DNA from: Scytalidium lignicola
Lineage: Eukaryota > Ascomycota > Leotiomycetes
Assembly: GCA_002812745.2 (NCBI GenBank)
Contig: NCSJ02000196.1
Coordinates: forward strand, 1-64,000
Length of the DNA stretch: 64,000 nt
Direction: 5' to 3'
Shown: positions 1-12,297 of the stretch, one piece after another
How the letters are laid out: every line of letters starts with the position of its first letter
How positions within the stretch are numbered: the first letter of the stretch is position 1
Translations under genes and position numbers: made by a program
The notes under the pieces: model-generated
The model's input: only the letters and a program-made list of their open reading frames with translations
What the model was told of the DNA's origin: nothing
Databases searched by the model: none

Positions 1-3000
1 CAATTACTTTCTTAATTATTAACTATAGTTTTATGATAAAGTAATCCTTATTAATTTAATAATAGTATTAAACTACTCTTATATGTTTATTATATAATAA
101 ACTATATTATTCTCTAACAAACTCTTTTATTAGTTTTGTTAATATATATAACTTTTTGTTTTTATACTAAATGTTTTTGATTTTCTCTTACTTGCCCTTA
201 GTTATATCCAGTAAAGTATTCTCTTCCTTTTCTCTTTTAGTTGCTTTTCTGATTTGATCAGCTTAATACTTGTCTGTTACTACTATGATAATCATAAGTT
301 GTCTTTTATTATATACTAAGAATCTATCTTCATTTTCTTTTAAGATTAATTTACTTTATTCTTTTTCTTTGGCTGAATACTTAAGTTTCTAGTTTAGAGT
401 ATTTACTCTTTTATTATCTTTGCCTTTAACATAAGTAATCTTAAAATTATATTTGGATAATTTTTTTGCTTATTATACTTATCTTATATTTAATTGTTTA
501 GTTATTATAAAGTATTAAAGGTTATAATAATTTAAAAGTATATTAACTGTTTTGCTAGATTCAACAGTATATACTCTTTAGTACTTTAAAGCTTTTACAA
601 TANNTAATATTTCCTTATTCAATNTNTGATAATTTCTTTTTATAANNTTCAGNTTTCTTAACTAAAATNCTAATAATACTTAATAATGTTATTTACTAAT
701 CTGTTNTNATTATAATAACATNACTNTTAATNNTANATTAAATNNATNNNTTTTAATTCTTATTCNTNTCTTTANATTNAAGATTCTTAAGAAACNTCCT
801 TTTACAAAAGNATCTTTAATANTTTANAATANNTCCTTTANAANNTNATTCTATTCATAAGCTTGATNCTTCTTTNTAAGTTNANTNAATAATGTAAAGA
901 TTTTAAAATAATCCTTTANAAATCTTCNNTAATAATTAACTAATCTTAAGAAATNTCTATAATTACTTAANTGTCTTAGNTAANTNTTATTCTTTGATTN
1001 ACTGAATCTTGTTATCAAGGGTTTTTATTCTTTCTCTAAAAATATAATATCTTAAGAACTAAACTTGTTCNTTATNAAATTCACATTTTACTAGTTTACA
1101 GTATAATCCTACTTCTTATAATACTTTTAAAACAAGTTTGACTTACTCNTTATATTCTTTAATACTCTTCNAGTAAATGATTATATTATCAAGATATACT
1201 ATTACAAATTTCTCTAANTATTTTTCTAATATNNANTNTATTATTCTTTGTTATNTTACTAAANNATTAGTCATATTAAANATCATAACTAATAACTCAA
1301 ATAATCTATATTTCATTTAAATAACAACCTTCTATTCATTACCNTCTTTAATCTTAACTAGATTAAATGCTAATTACAAGTTTAACTTGATAAATATGAC
1401 AANTCTCTTCAACTTNTNCATCATTGAATNTATCAATAATAANNAGTATTANTCTTTTTCAGTTTTANTATTCAAGTNTTTATAATCATCATAAGGTTAT
1501 CTTAACANNTTANNTTCTTTCTTTGTATAATATAATAATACTCTAACTTNGTTATAACCTTTTTTATACAAACCTTTAAATATTATTTTCTTAAGTAACC
1601 ATTTCTTCATTACCTTATCCTTAACAAGAGTTGTTCAATAAATTAGTCTATAAGCTAGTCTGAACTCTTCNTTAAGCTTTATCTTATAATCNTATANTTT
1701 NTACTTANGTAAGGCTAAATCATNANNTCTTTNTATNAATAACTNTANNTATTTATAATATTCTTCAAGAATATATTTCATNNTTTTATCAANATNAATA
1801 ACTCTTAAAAANANTGAATTNTNTTCTTCTTNTAANAAGATAATNATACTTATTCTTTAATCAATTATTAGATTATACTTTCTCATCTACTTAATTCTTA
1901 ATATCACTTAATACATTCTAAGNTATATAANATNAAAGGATATNCTTTCTTNATAATNATTNTTAATCCTNATNTNTANTTTNTAAGTTTGAANNTTAAN
2001 TNCTCTTTTAANTATACTATNATTTATTAANAATATCAAGTAATTGTTCTTTCTTNACTNTTATACTAAGTNTAAGTTACTTTACAACTTATTCANTGAT
2101 AAAGTTNCTTTTAACTCTTAAATNNATTAANGCNCTTATTAACTTTCTANANAGTTTTANNTNTATATATAATAAACTTNTANTATTNATAAAGTANAGA
2201 TTAACATTTTTAANATTNTNNACTAATATNTNATCTTTNATTTTTAGATTNTNAANATTCTNTTCAAGTTCCTNAAANAATACTATTTNTCTCTCTANTA
2301 AGATCTTNTANTCTTAAGTCNATCTAAGCTTTCATTNTTTATGAATANANATANATCTTATACTTATTTTNCTATTTCATTTCTNAAGCATTCTNTTATN
2401 TCANTNATAAANANATTACTTTCNTNNNNAATTCCTTTTGTAATATTCAAAGAGTATACTATTACTTCTTAGTTAAACTATTAATTGATTTTTTGTATTT
2501 GTTTATTTTTCCTTAGTAGTATAATAAGTAATTCTAAAAGCAGTAAATCTTCTTTTATTCTATTAACCAAAGGTAAAGCTTTTACATCTTAATTAACTTG
2601 TTTAACAATAATCTTTACAAGTTCCCTTTATTCTTATTAAGCATAATATTGTTTAGCTTTAAGCAATTTTTCTATTGATTTTCTTAAACCTCAGATTTCT
2701 TTGTACAATGTTTTTGCTTTTGATCAATCTTGTTAGAAAGTTATTATTAAAAGTTTGTCTTATTACAAGTTGTATTATCCTTATATAACATAACTTAATC
2801 CTTCTTTTATTACTATTCAAGCATTCTTAAGCATTTAGTCAAAATCATCTTGAATTTAAGTTTTTTCTACTAGTAAAAAGGACTTGTATATTCTTTTCTT
2901 TATGATAATACTCTAGAGATTAGTCTTATAAACTAGAATAAGATCTTTAAGATTGAATTCTTATTCTTCAATGGTTATTTCCTCTTATTATACAGTTTTA

Positions 3001-4613
3001 TAATGTTAACTTTTGTTTAGGATTTCTTATTCCCTTAATCTTCTTATATTAATTATTAAATAATATTTTAGGATTAATACTTCCTTAAAAATAGAATATT
3101 GTTCTGTAAGTATAACTTTGAAGTTTGTTAACATAATCATCTAGATTCTACTAACTCTTAGAATTAATCTTCATTTGTCCTAATTCTTAACTTCCTTTTT
3201 ATCTTAAAGGTGTTTTATATGTTAAGTCCTTTTTATTGTTATAAATATTGCCTTACTAACTTCTTTACTAAACATTTCTTTTAAGTTTAAACTTTCTTCT
3301 TCTGATAATTCTAACAAGATATCCTTAATTCTTAGGATTCTTATAACTCTAACTTTAATTAATATACTCAACTTATTATCTTTTTTNATAAGTATTTATT
3401 ATATATCTAAAAAGTTTATACTTAAAATATAACTTGTTTTTTCTTTTCTTATCAAGTTCTTTAAAGGAGATTCTAAAGGAATTCCTCTTTTTATTCTTTT
3501 TTTTTATAATACTTCTTTCTCTTTCCTTTGAAAGTCTTTNCCTTTTCTTATAGCATTTAACTTTATAAGGTCTTCTTAATCTTTCTTATTGTTAGTCTTT
3601 CTTTTGTTAAAGTAAGATTTACTCTTCTTGTCCAAGATCATTTTATATTGTTCATTTCCGATTTTGATAAACAAGTCAACAAGAGTATTAAATGTAATAA
3701 TTACAGGTCATTAGTATAATTCCTCTTTAATAGAATCTTTAAGTTTAGTCTTGTACTGATGTATATATACTTCTTCTCCTTAATTGACTAATATTATATA
3801 CTAGTAATAGAGTATTGTATATTCATTAAGAGTTTTAGTTTGTTTAAAATAAGTTAATTGTCTTTTTNATATTCCTTTTTTTNGTCAACATCCTTATATA
3901 AGCATTTAAGTTCTTTTGTGTAGTTTTCCTAACTTATAAGAATATTGATTACTCCTTAGTTTATTGTTCCTCTATTTATTATGAATTATTCATCCTTAAA
4001 AGATTAAAACCAAGTTTTAACTATTCTCCTTAAGTATGTTGATGCTTACAAAACCTTATATATATCTCTTGGTAATAAGTGATCATTTAGTACTAAATAA
4101 GTTTTAGTTTAAGTAAGATACACCTTAAACTTCTTCTTGTCCTTATAGAATAAGTCTAGTCTAATAATTTTAACTTCTTTAAGAGTTACTATTAGAATTT
4201 GCTCAATGTTACTCTTTAATTTAAAGTCTAGATTAAGGTCTAAGCTTAAAGCTCTTAATATTTGAACTAGTTCAAGATTAAGTTTAAGTAATAAAAGTAC
4301 TAACTTCTTCTTTAAAGTTCTTAACAATTCTTCAACAATTAATCCTTCTATTAACTTAGTAAGTTACTTTAATAACATAACAACTTTTTNCTAATATTCC
4401 TTCTTAGATGTTAGTTTCTTTGATAGTTTAGTTTTTACCTTAGTCTTCTTCAAAACTATCTTCTGAACTTTCTTCAGATACTTCCTTAGATTCCTCTTCA
4501 GATTCTTCTTCAGAGCCTTCTTTAAAACCTTCTTCAAGTTATTATTCGTTGTTATTATTTATTAGTATACTTATTTTCAAATCTTAATTCATCAAGATAA
4601 GTAATGTTCAAAA
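1..4613 (-). mobile_element. Ty3/Gypsy retrotransposon body, RIP-degraded, left end outside window
   Basis: Minus-strand pol can still be read in pieces. At 1173-1196 the frame gives YLDNIIIY, the reverse transcriptase active-site block with the second Asp turned to Asn, as a G-to-A change would do. Just upstream in element orientation (about 1250-1400) there are remnants of the preceding RT blocks (FNLVKIK, GNE, KVV, LFELLVM). Stops are everywhere, so nothing is functional. About 4440-4530 minus encodes a Ser/Glu-rich tract, perhaps part of Gag, and 4109-4327 minus is an open but unrecognised 72-codon stretch. The LTR at 4614-4972 lies upstream in element orientation and is therefore the 5' LTR; the 3' LTR would lie left of the window. 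Positions 600-2450 carry dense single Ns. Confidence 0.8.
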
Positions 4614-4972
4614 TGTTACAAAACTATGTTATCTAGGTCACTGAATAGCCAAGGGTTGGGTAGATGTTCAAGGATAACAGAAATATATAACATATAAGTA
4701 AGTGACTAAGTCCAAGGTAAGATCTAATAATGTATTTAAGTTGAACATAAGGAGTCTACTCTTATGTTCTTACAATGTGCTTATATAGATAATGAAATAC
4801 TGTTAGACCCCTAGATCCCCAGGTCCCTGAGTCTTAAACCGATGGACTCTGGACCCCCCAGGTCCCGGGTCCTTATCACATGACTGTCTAATTATTAGGT
4901 TCTCTTGTACAACATACCTGTACTGAGCCTCAGGCCTACACCAATTAGCGTGTTGCAGTAAAACCCGTAACA
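4614..4972 (-). repeat. 5' LTR of the left Gypsy element
   Basis: A 359-bp segment with perfect terminal inverted repeats TGTTAC...GTAACA at the right place to be the 5' LTR of the minus-strand Gypsy body at 1-4613. On the minus strand it starts TGTTACGGGTTTTACTGC. The half at 4797-4972 keeps ordinary GC with runs such as CCCCAGGTCCC, in contrast to the AT-rich body. The partner LTR is not in the window, so identity and target-site duplication cannot be checked. Confidence 0.7.
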
Positions 4973-7900
4973 AAGGATATACAATTATTATCTAATGATT
5001 AAGAGAGGGAAAATTACCTTTTACTGTTATTCTATCTATACATTTAACTTTACAATACTTGATAGCAAGGAAAAGTGAACAATGTATAAGTTTATAAGAA
5101 ATGTTTATAATATATGGATTTTAATGCACTTTAAGAGGATTTGTTCTGTCGTTAACTTGATATTGCCTGATATAAGTTTTAACATCTTACAACAATCAGA
5201 GCTAGCAGAATCTGGACTTTTACAAAGGTTAGAAAGTTATTACCTTTTTAAACAATTAAGCTAAAATGTAATGTTCTTGTTAGATGATACTGACAGTCAG
5301 TTAAGCTATGCCACCTTTTTATAAGATGTTATACTAGATATATCACTTTCCCGGAGGTTTCAAAGATCATTTAAAAANGTTAAAGAAAAAGCGTCGACTT
5401 GTAGAATTATACTAGGGCACTACTGAGGAAGGAGTACATTCTCCAAAGACAAGTTTAGAAAAAGAAGATGTTTAAGCTGAACTTATTATAGCCTCAAAGG
5501 TGATAGATAAATTCTACTTCTATTTACCAAGTATGCTGCAAGTTAGAAAAGTACAGAAAGTAGTATAAGCATAATTCAATGTTAGATAGTTTAACATCAA
5601 AGAGATCAAGTATTATGTAAGTAGAACTTTAAACTAAAGGAAAATCATAGTCATATAGTTAAGATTAGATATTATAAGCAAATGCGTAGATAATAAGGTA
5701 ATAGGAAAAGTTTATAACTTATTACCTTCCTGAGATATTATATGTTTAGACTTATAATAAGTTATTCAATCATATTAACCTTAAATCACATTTGGAAGAT
5801 TGTAGATCAAGTTTACTTTATAAAGAGTAAAGAACTGATAATTACAAAAACCTACAAGTTATATTGAAATTATGCATTATAACTGTCTGTTTAAGCTATT
5901 ACAACAATTTTAAGTAGAAGCTTAAATATAATAAGCTAGAGTTTATATAATATTCTCCAGTTTTATACTGTTATAATTATAATGATTAAGAATACATATT
6001 ACTTTAATTATTACAAGGATTAATAGTTCTATTATAATCTTTATCAAAGAAATAATTGCTTAGTCTTGACTTAAACTGTTCTGTAAATCTGAAATAACTA
6101 GTTTAAAGAAGCTCTTATACTTAAATTGTAAAATTATAACAAGCTTACCTCTTCTAACATTAATTTTGTGCATTTGTTTCATTTTATATTTATACAAGAC
6201 TGATTTAAGAAGACAAAGTTACACTATTTACAATTTAAAAGTATTATAATACCCTTTAGAAAAGCTTTTATAATACTAACTGTATAAAGGATATAAGTGT
6301 TCTACTGTTGTTAAATACAAATCTCAGTAGTATTAGGAAAAAGCTATGTTATTAGTATTGTATTAATAGTAAGTAGTAAAATAGTTTAGAATTAACATCA
6401 AACATGTTTTCTTTGATTTGAAGTTTAAACAAGCATTTTAAATGATTAGAATTTATATCTATTCATTTAGATAACCAACTATTAAAATGTATTATCAACT
6501 ATAACTTTAACTACTTAACTAAGCTAATAGTAGTATTAAGTTACAAGTAAAGTTATAACAAGTATAATTACAAAGATAAGAACTTATTAAACTTATAAAT
6601 AAGTAATAGTAATATACTTTATTAAACTTCTTAGAACTTAAGTACTAAAGGTTAAAATAATAGTTAACTTTTAAGTTTATAAGTGAACAATAACCTAGTA
6701 ATATAACAAACCGTAATATCAAAGGACTTCTTATTAGTAAGTTATACTTTATACGTAGAATATATTAGAAAAATATTATAACACTTCTCTTGTCAAACGT
6801 TTAAATAAGTTAATAGTATGTTAAATTAATTACAGAAAAAAAATTATAACCTCTCTTCCTTGTAAGGACTTAACAGATCTAGAGTAGAAATATTTATTTA
6901 AGTATAACTTGCTCTAAGAATATTCTCATTTTGTCAATAATCTATTTACACTTAAATACTTCTCAAAACTCTATTTATTTACTTGAATATTTTAAGTTAA
7001 CTTCTACTCAAGTTTATTATGTTGAACAACAGGTTTCTGAACTCATTTTCTTGAATTCTAAAGGAGTTATTTCATTTGAATAACAGTTTAACTATCTGAT
7101 TTTGTACATTAGAAAGCTTCCTTTAACTATAATGCAACTTCGATCTTCTAACAGATAAGGGCAAGGTTAAGTTAAAAGCTTTTGATCTACTTACATATAA
7201 ATGTGTATAACACTTTTATTACAAACTGATTTAACAGCTAAACATATTAAAGCTTAATAATGCTTTCATATGTTTAAATTCTCTAATACAATAGAATCTT
7301 ATCTGTACATTTAAAAGTTCAACAATATATGTTTATACTATTTTAAAAGGTTTGTCTAGAATAATTTAAATAAGAGCAGAAAGTGATGTTAAAGTAAAAT
7401 AAGAATTGAACTTCTAGATGATCTTATTCTAGTCTATAAGTTTGAAGATCATTATTTACTACAAGTAAAAAAGGAAATGTTAATAGATAATAAGCTTATT
7501 ATTCTAATTATATATAAAGTTTTATTAATAAGACTTCTAGACTTAAATGCTAAAATTACAAACTTCTTTGTTAAGAAAAGATAATATTTCACGAAAAAAA
7601 AAGTAGTTATAGTAATATCTTATAATAACAAAGTTTTAGTAAACGAAAATGATATTATAAGAATTAGTTGTTCTAAAAGTAGTAATTTATAATGGATTGT
7701 TTTAATGAATTGTTTTGATAAACTATTTTAATAGTTATTATATAGTAAATTTACTTGTTCAGGTAATGTTTTAAAATTGTATATCTTAATTAAATATAGC
7801 TTTAGTTTTACACTTCTGTTTTGCTTGTGATAAATCAGTATAGTATAAATTCCTGCTTAAAGAACTAAAACTGATTTAGTGTTCATTACTTATTCATTTA

Positions 7901-8720
7901 TTCCTCTGAATCATCAAAGAATACTTCATGATAAGGATTCTTCTAAAGTTATTTGTCCAGATTAAATATAATATTACTTTTAATATAAAACTTAATAAAA
8001 ATGTTGTTTAAAGTTATAAAGTAAAGTTAGTCAAATAATAAGTTTTATATAATAGCATAAATGTACTAGTTAATAATATTAAACACAATGGTTAAAGTAA
8101 AAAGTAAAAGTCTTTTTTTTAGTAAAGTATAAGGTTATCTAGTATTATAGTCTTTATATATAGTTATTATACTGATTTTATCTTAATAAAACTAGACAAA
8201 CCTTTAGAAATACACAAAAAATGAGGATTAACTGTTAGTTTACTATAATCTGAACTTTCAAGAAAGTAATTGTAAGACTTTTATGTTTTTTCTTGTATAA
8301 AGTGTATATTTAATATAAAAAGAATGTTATTCAAGATTAGTATAACTTTTAAGTAATAACTTAGAGTAAAAGGTATATTCTTAACGTACTATTCAAAGTT
8401 ATTTTAGGATAAACTAATTTATCTGCGAAAATTTCAACACTATTCTCAGGATCTCATTTATCCTCGCTTAAAATTCTGTTAAACAGTTTTAATTTACAAT
8501 ATACTTAGAACTGATATAAAGTTGTTGAAAAGATAAAGTGTATAGACAGGCATGAAAATCTTCGATAATTCTAAAAATGCTAAATTATACCAAGTGTAAC
8601 TATGTGATAAAGACTTAAGAACATAGTCTGCAAGATTTGAGAATTAAAGATCAGTATAACAATAGATGTAATATTACCAGCTATACAAACTTTGATATAG
8701 AGTAACTATAAATAGAAGAC
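4973..8720. repeat. AT-rich degenerate repeat relic
   Basis: About 3.7 kb of very AT-rich sequence with stops in all frames. The only open stretch of note, 5082-5264 plus (60 codons), matches no family I recognise. A slightly less AT-rich patch with readable fragments at 5260-5480 suggests an old transposon body, but I could not identify RT, integrase or transposase motifs. Most likely RIP-mutated transposon DNA. Confidence 0.55.
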
Positions 8721-9372
8721 TAATTGGAATGTAGTTTTAGAGGTTAGAAAATTTAATTTTATAAAAAGGCATTTGCAGTGATTACATGACATGACTAGTA
8801 CACAGAGAAAGACTTTACTCAATTGAGACAACTAGAGTACAGGCATTTTTCAAGCATTTTTCGCTTGTTACTCAAACTCACTTTAATACGTTCTGAATTT
8901 CTGACCAGACATCATTGGTTATAATGTGGGCATTAATACAAGGTGCTGGACAACCTTTACAATGTCAAAAGCTTAAACTAAACCCTAAGTTCGAGTAAGC
9001 TGAGATCTTCGATGACAAATCTATCAACCAATTCTCGGTATCAAGTACAAGGGACAGTGTAAAAAAGGCAGCTAATCAATTAAGTTCAAGAGTTGTGACT
9101 TTTGAGATGGTGAATAGAAGAGAAGTACAGTTCAGCCGCCTTTTATCAAACTGTATAGTATTTAATGAGACGGTAAGCTCGCATCAGGAAATCGGGACTT
9201 GCTACACCAGGGGGAAGCTACTCTCTTGTTTACAAGTACTTTACTCAGGAGTTAAATTCAACGTGGGAAACCCTCATAAAAAGGCTTCAAATAAATATGA
9301 AGAGTTATTTTGGTAAATATCAATCACCAGCCAGTCTTCATTCACCAGATTCTCTTTGGCTCAAACCCACTG
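8721..9372. other. Transition from AT-rich block to gene island, no gene seen
   Basis: Base composition returns to normal between about 8720 and 8900. It holds the probable 3' flank of the MFS gene that ends at 9373. An open frame at 9095-9316 has no recognisable product and no conserved features. Confidence 0.4.
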
Positions 9373-11099
9373 CTAAAGTCCATCTCTCAATACCAAAAAC
9401 CGATTATACTTCTCTGCAGTCCACCTCCGACAAGCCTTACCATAATAAGCCATCGGCAATGTCGTAGCCATAAATATAAACGACAAAACCCCAACTGCAA
9501 TCCATGTATCCAGTGTCCCACTGGCCGTCAGCCACGGATCTGTCGCAAAAGTAAAGATCATCCCAATCGTATTATTGATAACGGCCACCCCCACCATTCC
9601 TTCTAGCACCATGTTTGGATAGCAATCTTCCAAGTAGCCCATACTTAGATCCCCAGCGTTGCCCCACCCAAAGCCGATGAATCCCAACGCGATGTAGGGG
9701 GCCGGCCAAGGCCATCCATATGCACTTCCAACTCCGAAGAGGAACATGCCGAGAGGGAAACAGATGGATGCTGGAAGTAGGAGCCATAGACGAAACTCTG
9801 CTTCTTGGATTCCGTTATTGCGTCTGACCATCCATTGCATGAAGCGATCTGAGAACCAGCCACCATACGCGGAGCCCAATATAGCACCGATCAAGCAAGG
9901 AATCTGCATATTCCCTAATGCGACATCACCATAGTTCCATGGCCCTATAGTCCAGTTGTCATCTTCAGTTGTTAGGTAAAAGGTAAGCCACGCGTCTTGT
10001 GCCCCCCACTGCAGTCCCGCAAACCACACTGCGGGAAAGGTAAAAACTCGTAATGTGTGGAAAAGTCGTGAGATGTACTGTTTAAAGCCTGTACCGCGTA
10101 CATTTGGCGCAAGTGTAATCAAAGCTATTCTTTGGCGATAGGTTTTCCTCTGTTCTGGGATCTGTGTTTCGACGTTATAAGGAATGACATCTTGAACGAC
10201 TTCAGACGGTGGTGAAGCCATCTTCTCACTATCTATTTTCTCAGTCATTGGGTAAGAATTAGTAGTCTCTTCCGAAGAGTCGGCTCTATTGATGCCCTCG
10301 AGTACAAGATGGGCTTTTCGATCGAAAGCTGTCTCTTCGAGCCCGAAGTACACGATAATGAGCAATGCGCCGTTGAAAATCGCACCGAACCAGCCAATCC
10401 ATCGCCATCCGATGTTGTCGGCAACGTAGTCTGCGATCAATGGACCAAGGTAGGTTCCTGAGCTAATAGCTAACATGTATGCACCCAAGACAGCTCCACG
10501 TTGATGTTGAAAGAAGATATCTGATGGTTAGAAATCAGCATTGATACTCGATCAACGAGGAATCTATGCAGGAGAAGGAAATGCTTACCCATAAGAGAGA
10601 GCTGCACATTCGCCTCAGAGCAAGACTCACTGGCCCCCACAAACAATTGGTTCCAGATCGCATCACTAGTCTTTTCCACCCTCGCAAACCAAATTCCCCC
10701 AACAATGCCAAGCACCAAACAAACCATATACGAAATCCGCCTCCCATACAGCCACACCGCAGGCGAGATCAACAAGGTCCAATACCCAATTCCAATAAAC
10801 AATACTCCAGCCCCAACATTAAGAGAACTATAGGGGATTCCCAAGTCAGTATTTTGTCCGAATTGCGCTGAGCCTGCATCGTTGGTCGTAGCGCCTGTGA
10901 GGCCGGTGACGAGCAGGAGGAGGAGTGCGTGCCAGTACTTTCGTGATAGTGACCAGTTAAGGGGGTCGTCGGAGTGGTCCGTTGGTTGAGGTGCGAGGAC
11001 TATGTCGCCGCGCTTTTTGAGCTCAGAGTGTACGGTGACGGATTGTCCATGTTCGTCGTACAGGCGTTTCGTGCCGGGGAGGAAGTCCTCGTCTGACAT
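9373..11099 (-). CDS. MFS transporter, HOL1/DHA1 type
   Basis: Predicted as two exons, 10589-11099 and 9373-10520, with a 68-bp intron (GTAAGC...CAG, 10521-10588); both junctions keep frame and give 552 residues. The N-terminus is hydrophilic and includes SDDPLNWS just before the first membrane helix, a hallmark of this fungal MFS branch. Membrane segments follow, then a hydrophilic loop of about 70 residues (around residues 230-300) and a second bundle containing GAILGSAYGGWFSDRF and GWGNAGDLSMGYLEDCYPN. Closest by feel to the yeast HOL1-like proton-coupled transporters, linked to polyamine and cation uptake; the substrate here is inferred, not shown. It is divergent from the FAD oxidoreductase gene at 12298 across a 1.2 kb shared intergenic region, and the pair is enclosed by AT-rich blocks on both sides. 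The ATG at 11099 is the first in frame. Confidence 0.85.
10521..10588 (-). other. Intron of the HOL1-like MFS gene
   Basis: GTAAGC donor and CAG acceptor. Splicing joins ...SLMG to DIFFQHQRGAVLGAYM and restores the MFS frame (phase 1). Without splicing the first exon runs into a stop after about 39 codons. Confidence 0.85.
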
Positions 11100-12297
11100 T
11101 TTGGCGAGGAATGGTCAAATCCAACTCAAAATTGAAGACAGATACTAAAGGATCTAAATTGAGGTGACAATATACATACACTGCCAAGCGACGAACATTA
11201 GCGGGCTATTTTAAATACATCAGGAGTAGTCCTTATCTTGCATCGGTCGTAGTACCCCATTCTAATGCCAGTACCACATCATAAATCGTTATCGACTACT
11301 GTCTTGATAACAGTGACCGAGGTCAACGGGGTTCTATTTGGCCCCGCATCTTGACCGAAACCCTGCGTTTAACCGTCTAGGATGTTTGGAACCATGTTGC
11401 AATACTGTAAGGCTTATCTATGCCCCACAATAATTTGAGATATCAAGAGTCTTTGCGCTATTTCCGACTCTGGGCCTGAATACTTGCCGACATTTTCACA
11501 ATAACAATGTTCAAGAATACAGATTTCAAGGATACGGTTATTCAGTTTTGAGTATCATTGGGAATATCTCTATACTGCATTTGGGATTCGAGAATGATTC
11601 CAGAATGGGGAATGTTTCGAGGATAGTTTGCAGTAATCGGGAACAACCCACTTTTCTACTGAGCATAATATCTGTGCCGTAATACGCATCCGAGATAGAG
11701 ATTTGCATTTTGTCTCCAGGGATTTGAGGACAAGGATCCCTCCTATCAACCAATTGCATGATCTAGAATCCTAGAGTAAGGAAAGATAGGGGAGTTTTCG
11801 GTTAGACCTTCTGCATTCGGCTAAGGGAGTTGCAACAAGCTTTCAAGGGAAGTCGCTTGGCTAGGCTTTCCCCATTGAGCCCATGGACTTCACTTCGTAA
11901 TATACGTACCTCCCATGCTCAAGGTCTCGTGCGCATACATTTATTCTCAGCAGATGGACCTCTCCATGGATCGAATCCATTCGCAAGCACGAGGTTTATT
12001 AGGGAGTGGGTTTTGATCTAGCTCCAACTGGATTAGCAAAGTGGTTCATATATGCTAGTACAGTAAGTTGAATGCGCTTCTTTTGAACTTTTCTTAGATC
12101 GTCTGCCCCATTTGTGGCGGGCCACCCGCAATAGACCCACAAACTGGTGGGAGCCAGAAGGCGATAAAGCAAGATGTGAATTTCTGGAACCAGCGGTGAA
12201 TCTAAGTAGTTCACCTTATGATAATTGATCTTAGATATATCTACGCGGCTAGGCCATGCCCGCTCTTGCATAGATACAGACTCCGGCCTTTGCAACC
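11100..12297. promoter_or_regulatory. Shared divergent intergenic region of transporter and oxidoreductase
   Basis: About 1.2 kb between the two divergent start codons (11099 minus, 12298 plus), of ordinary GC. No convincing protein frame. It must hold both promoters and may allow co-regulation; I cannot name specific binding sites. Confidence 0.4.

Noticed and set aside
5082..5264. 60-codon plus-strand frame beside the left LTR
   Set aside because: No family resemblance, in an AT-rich relic where frames of this size arise by chance.
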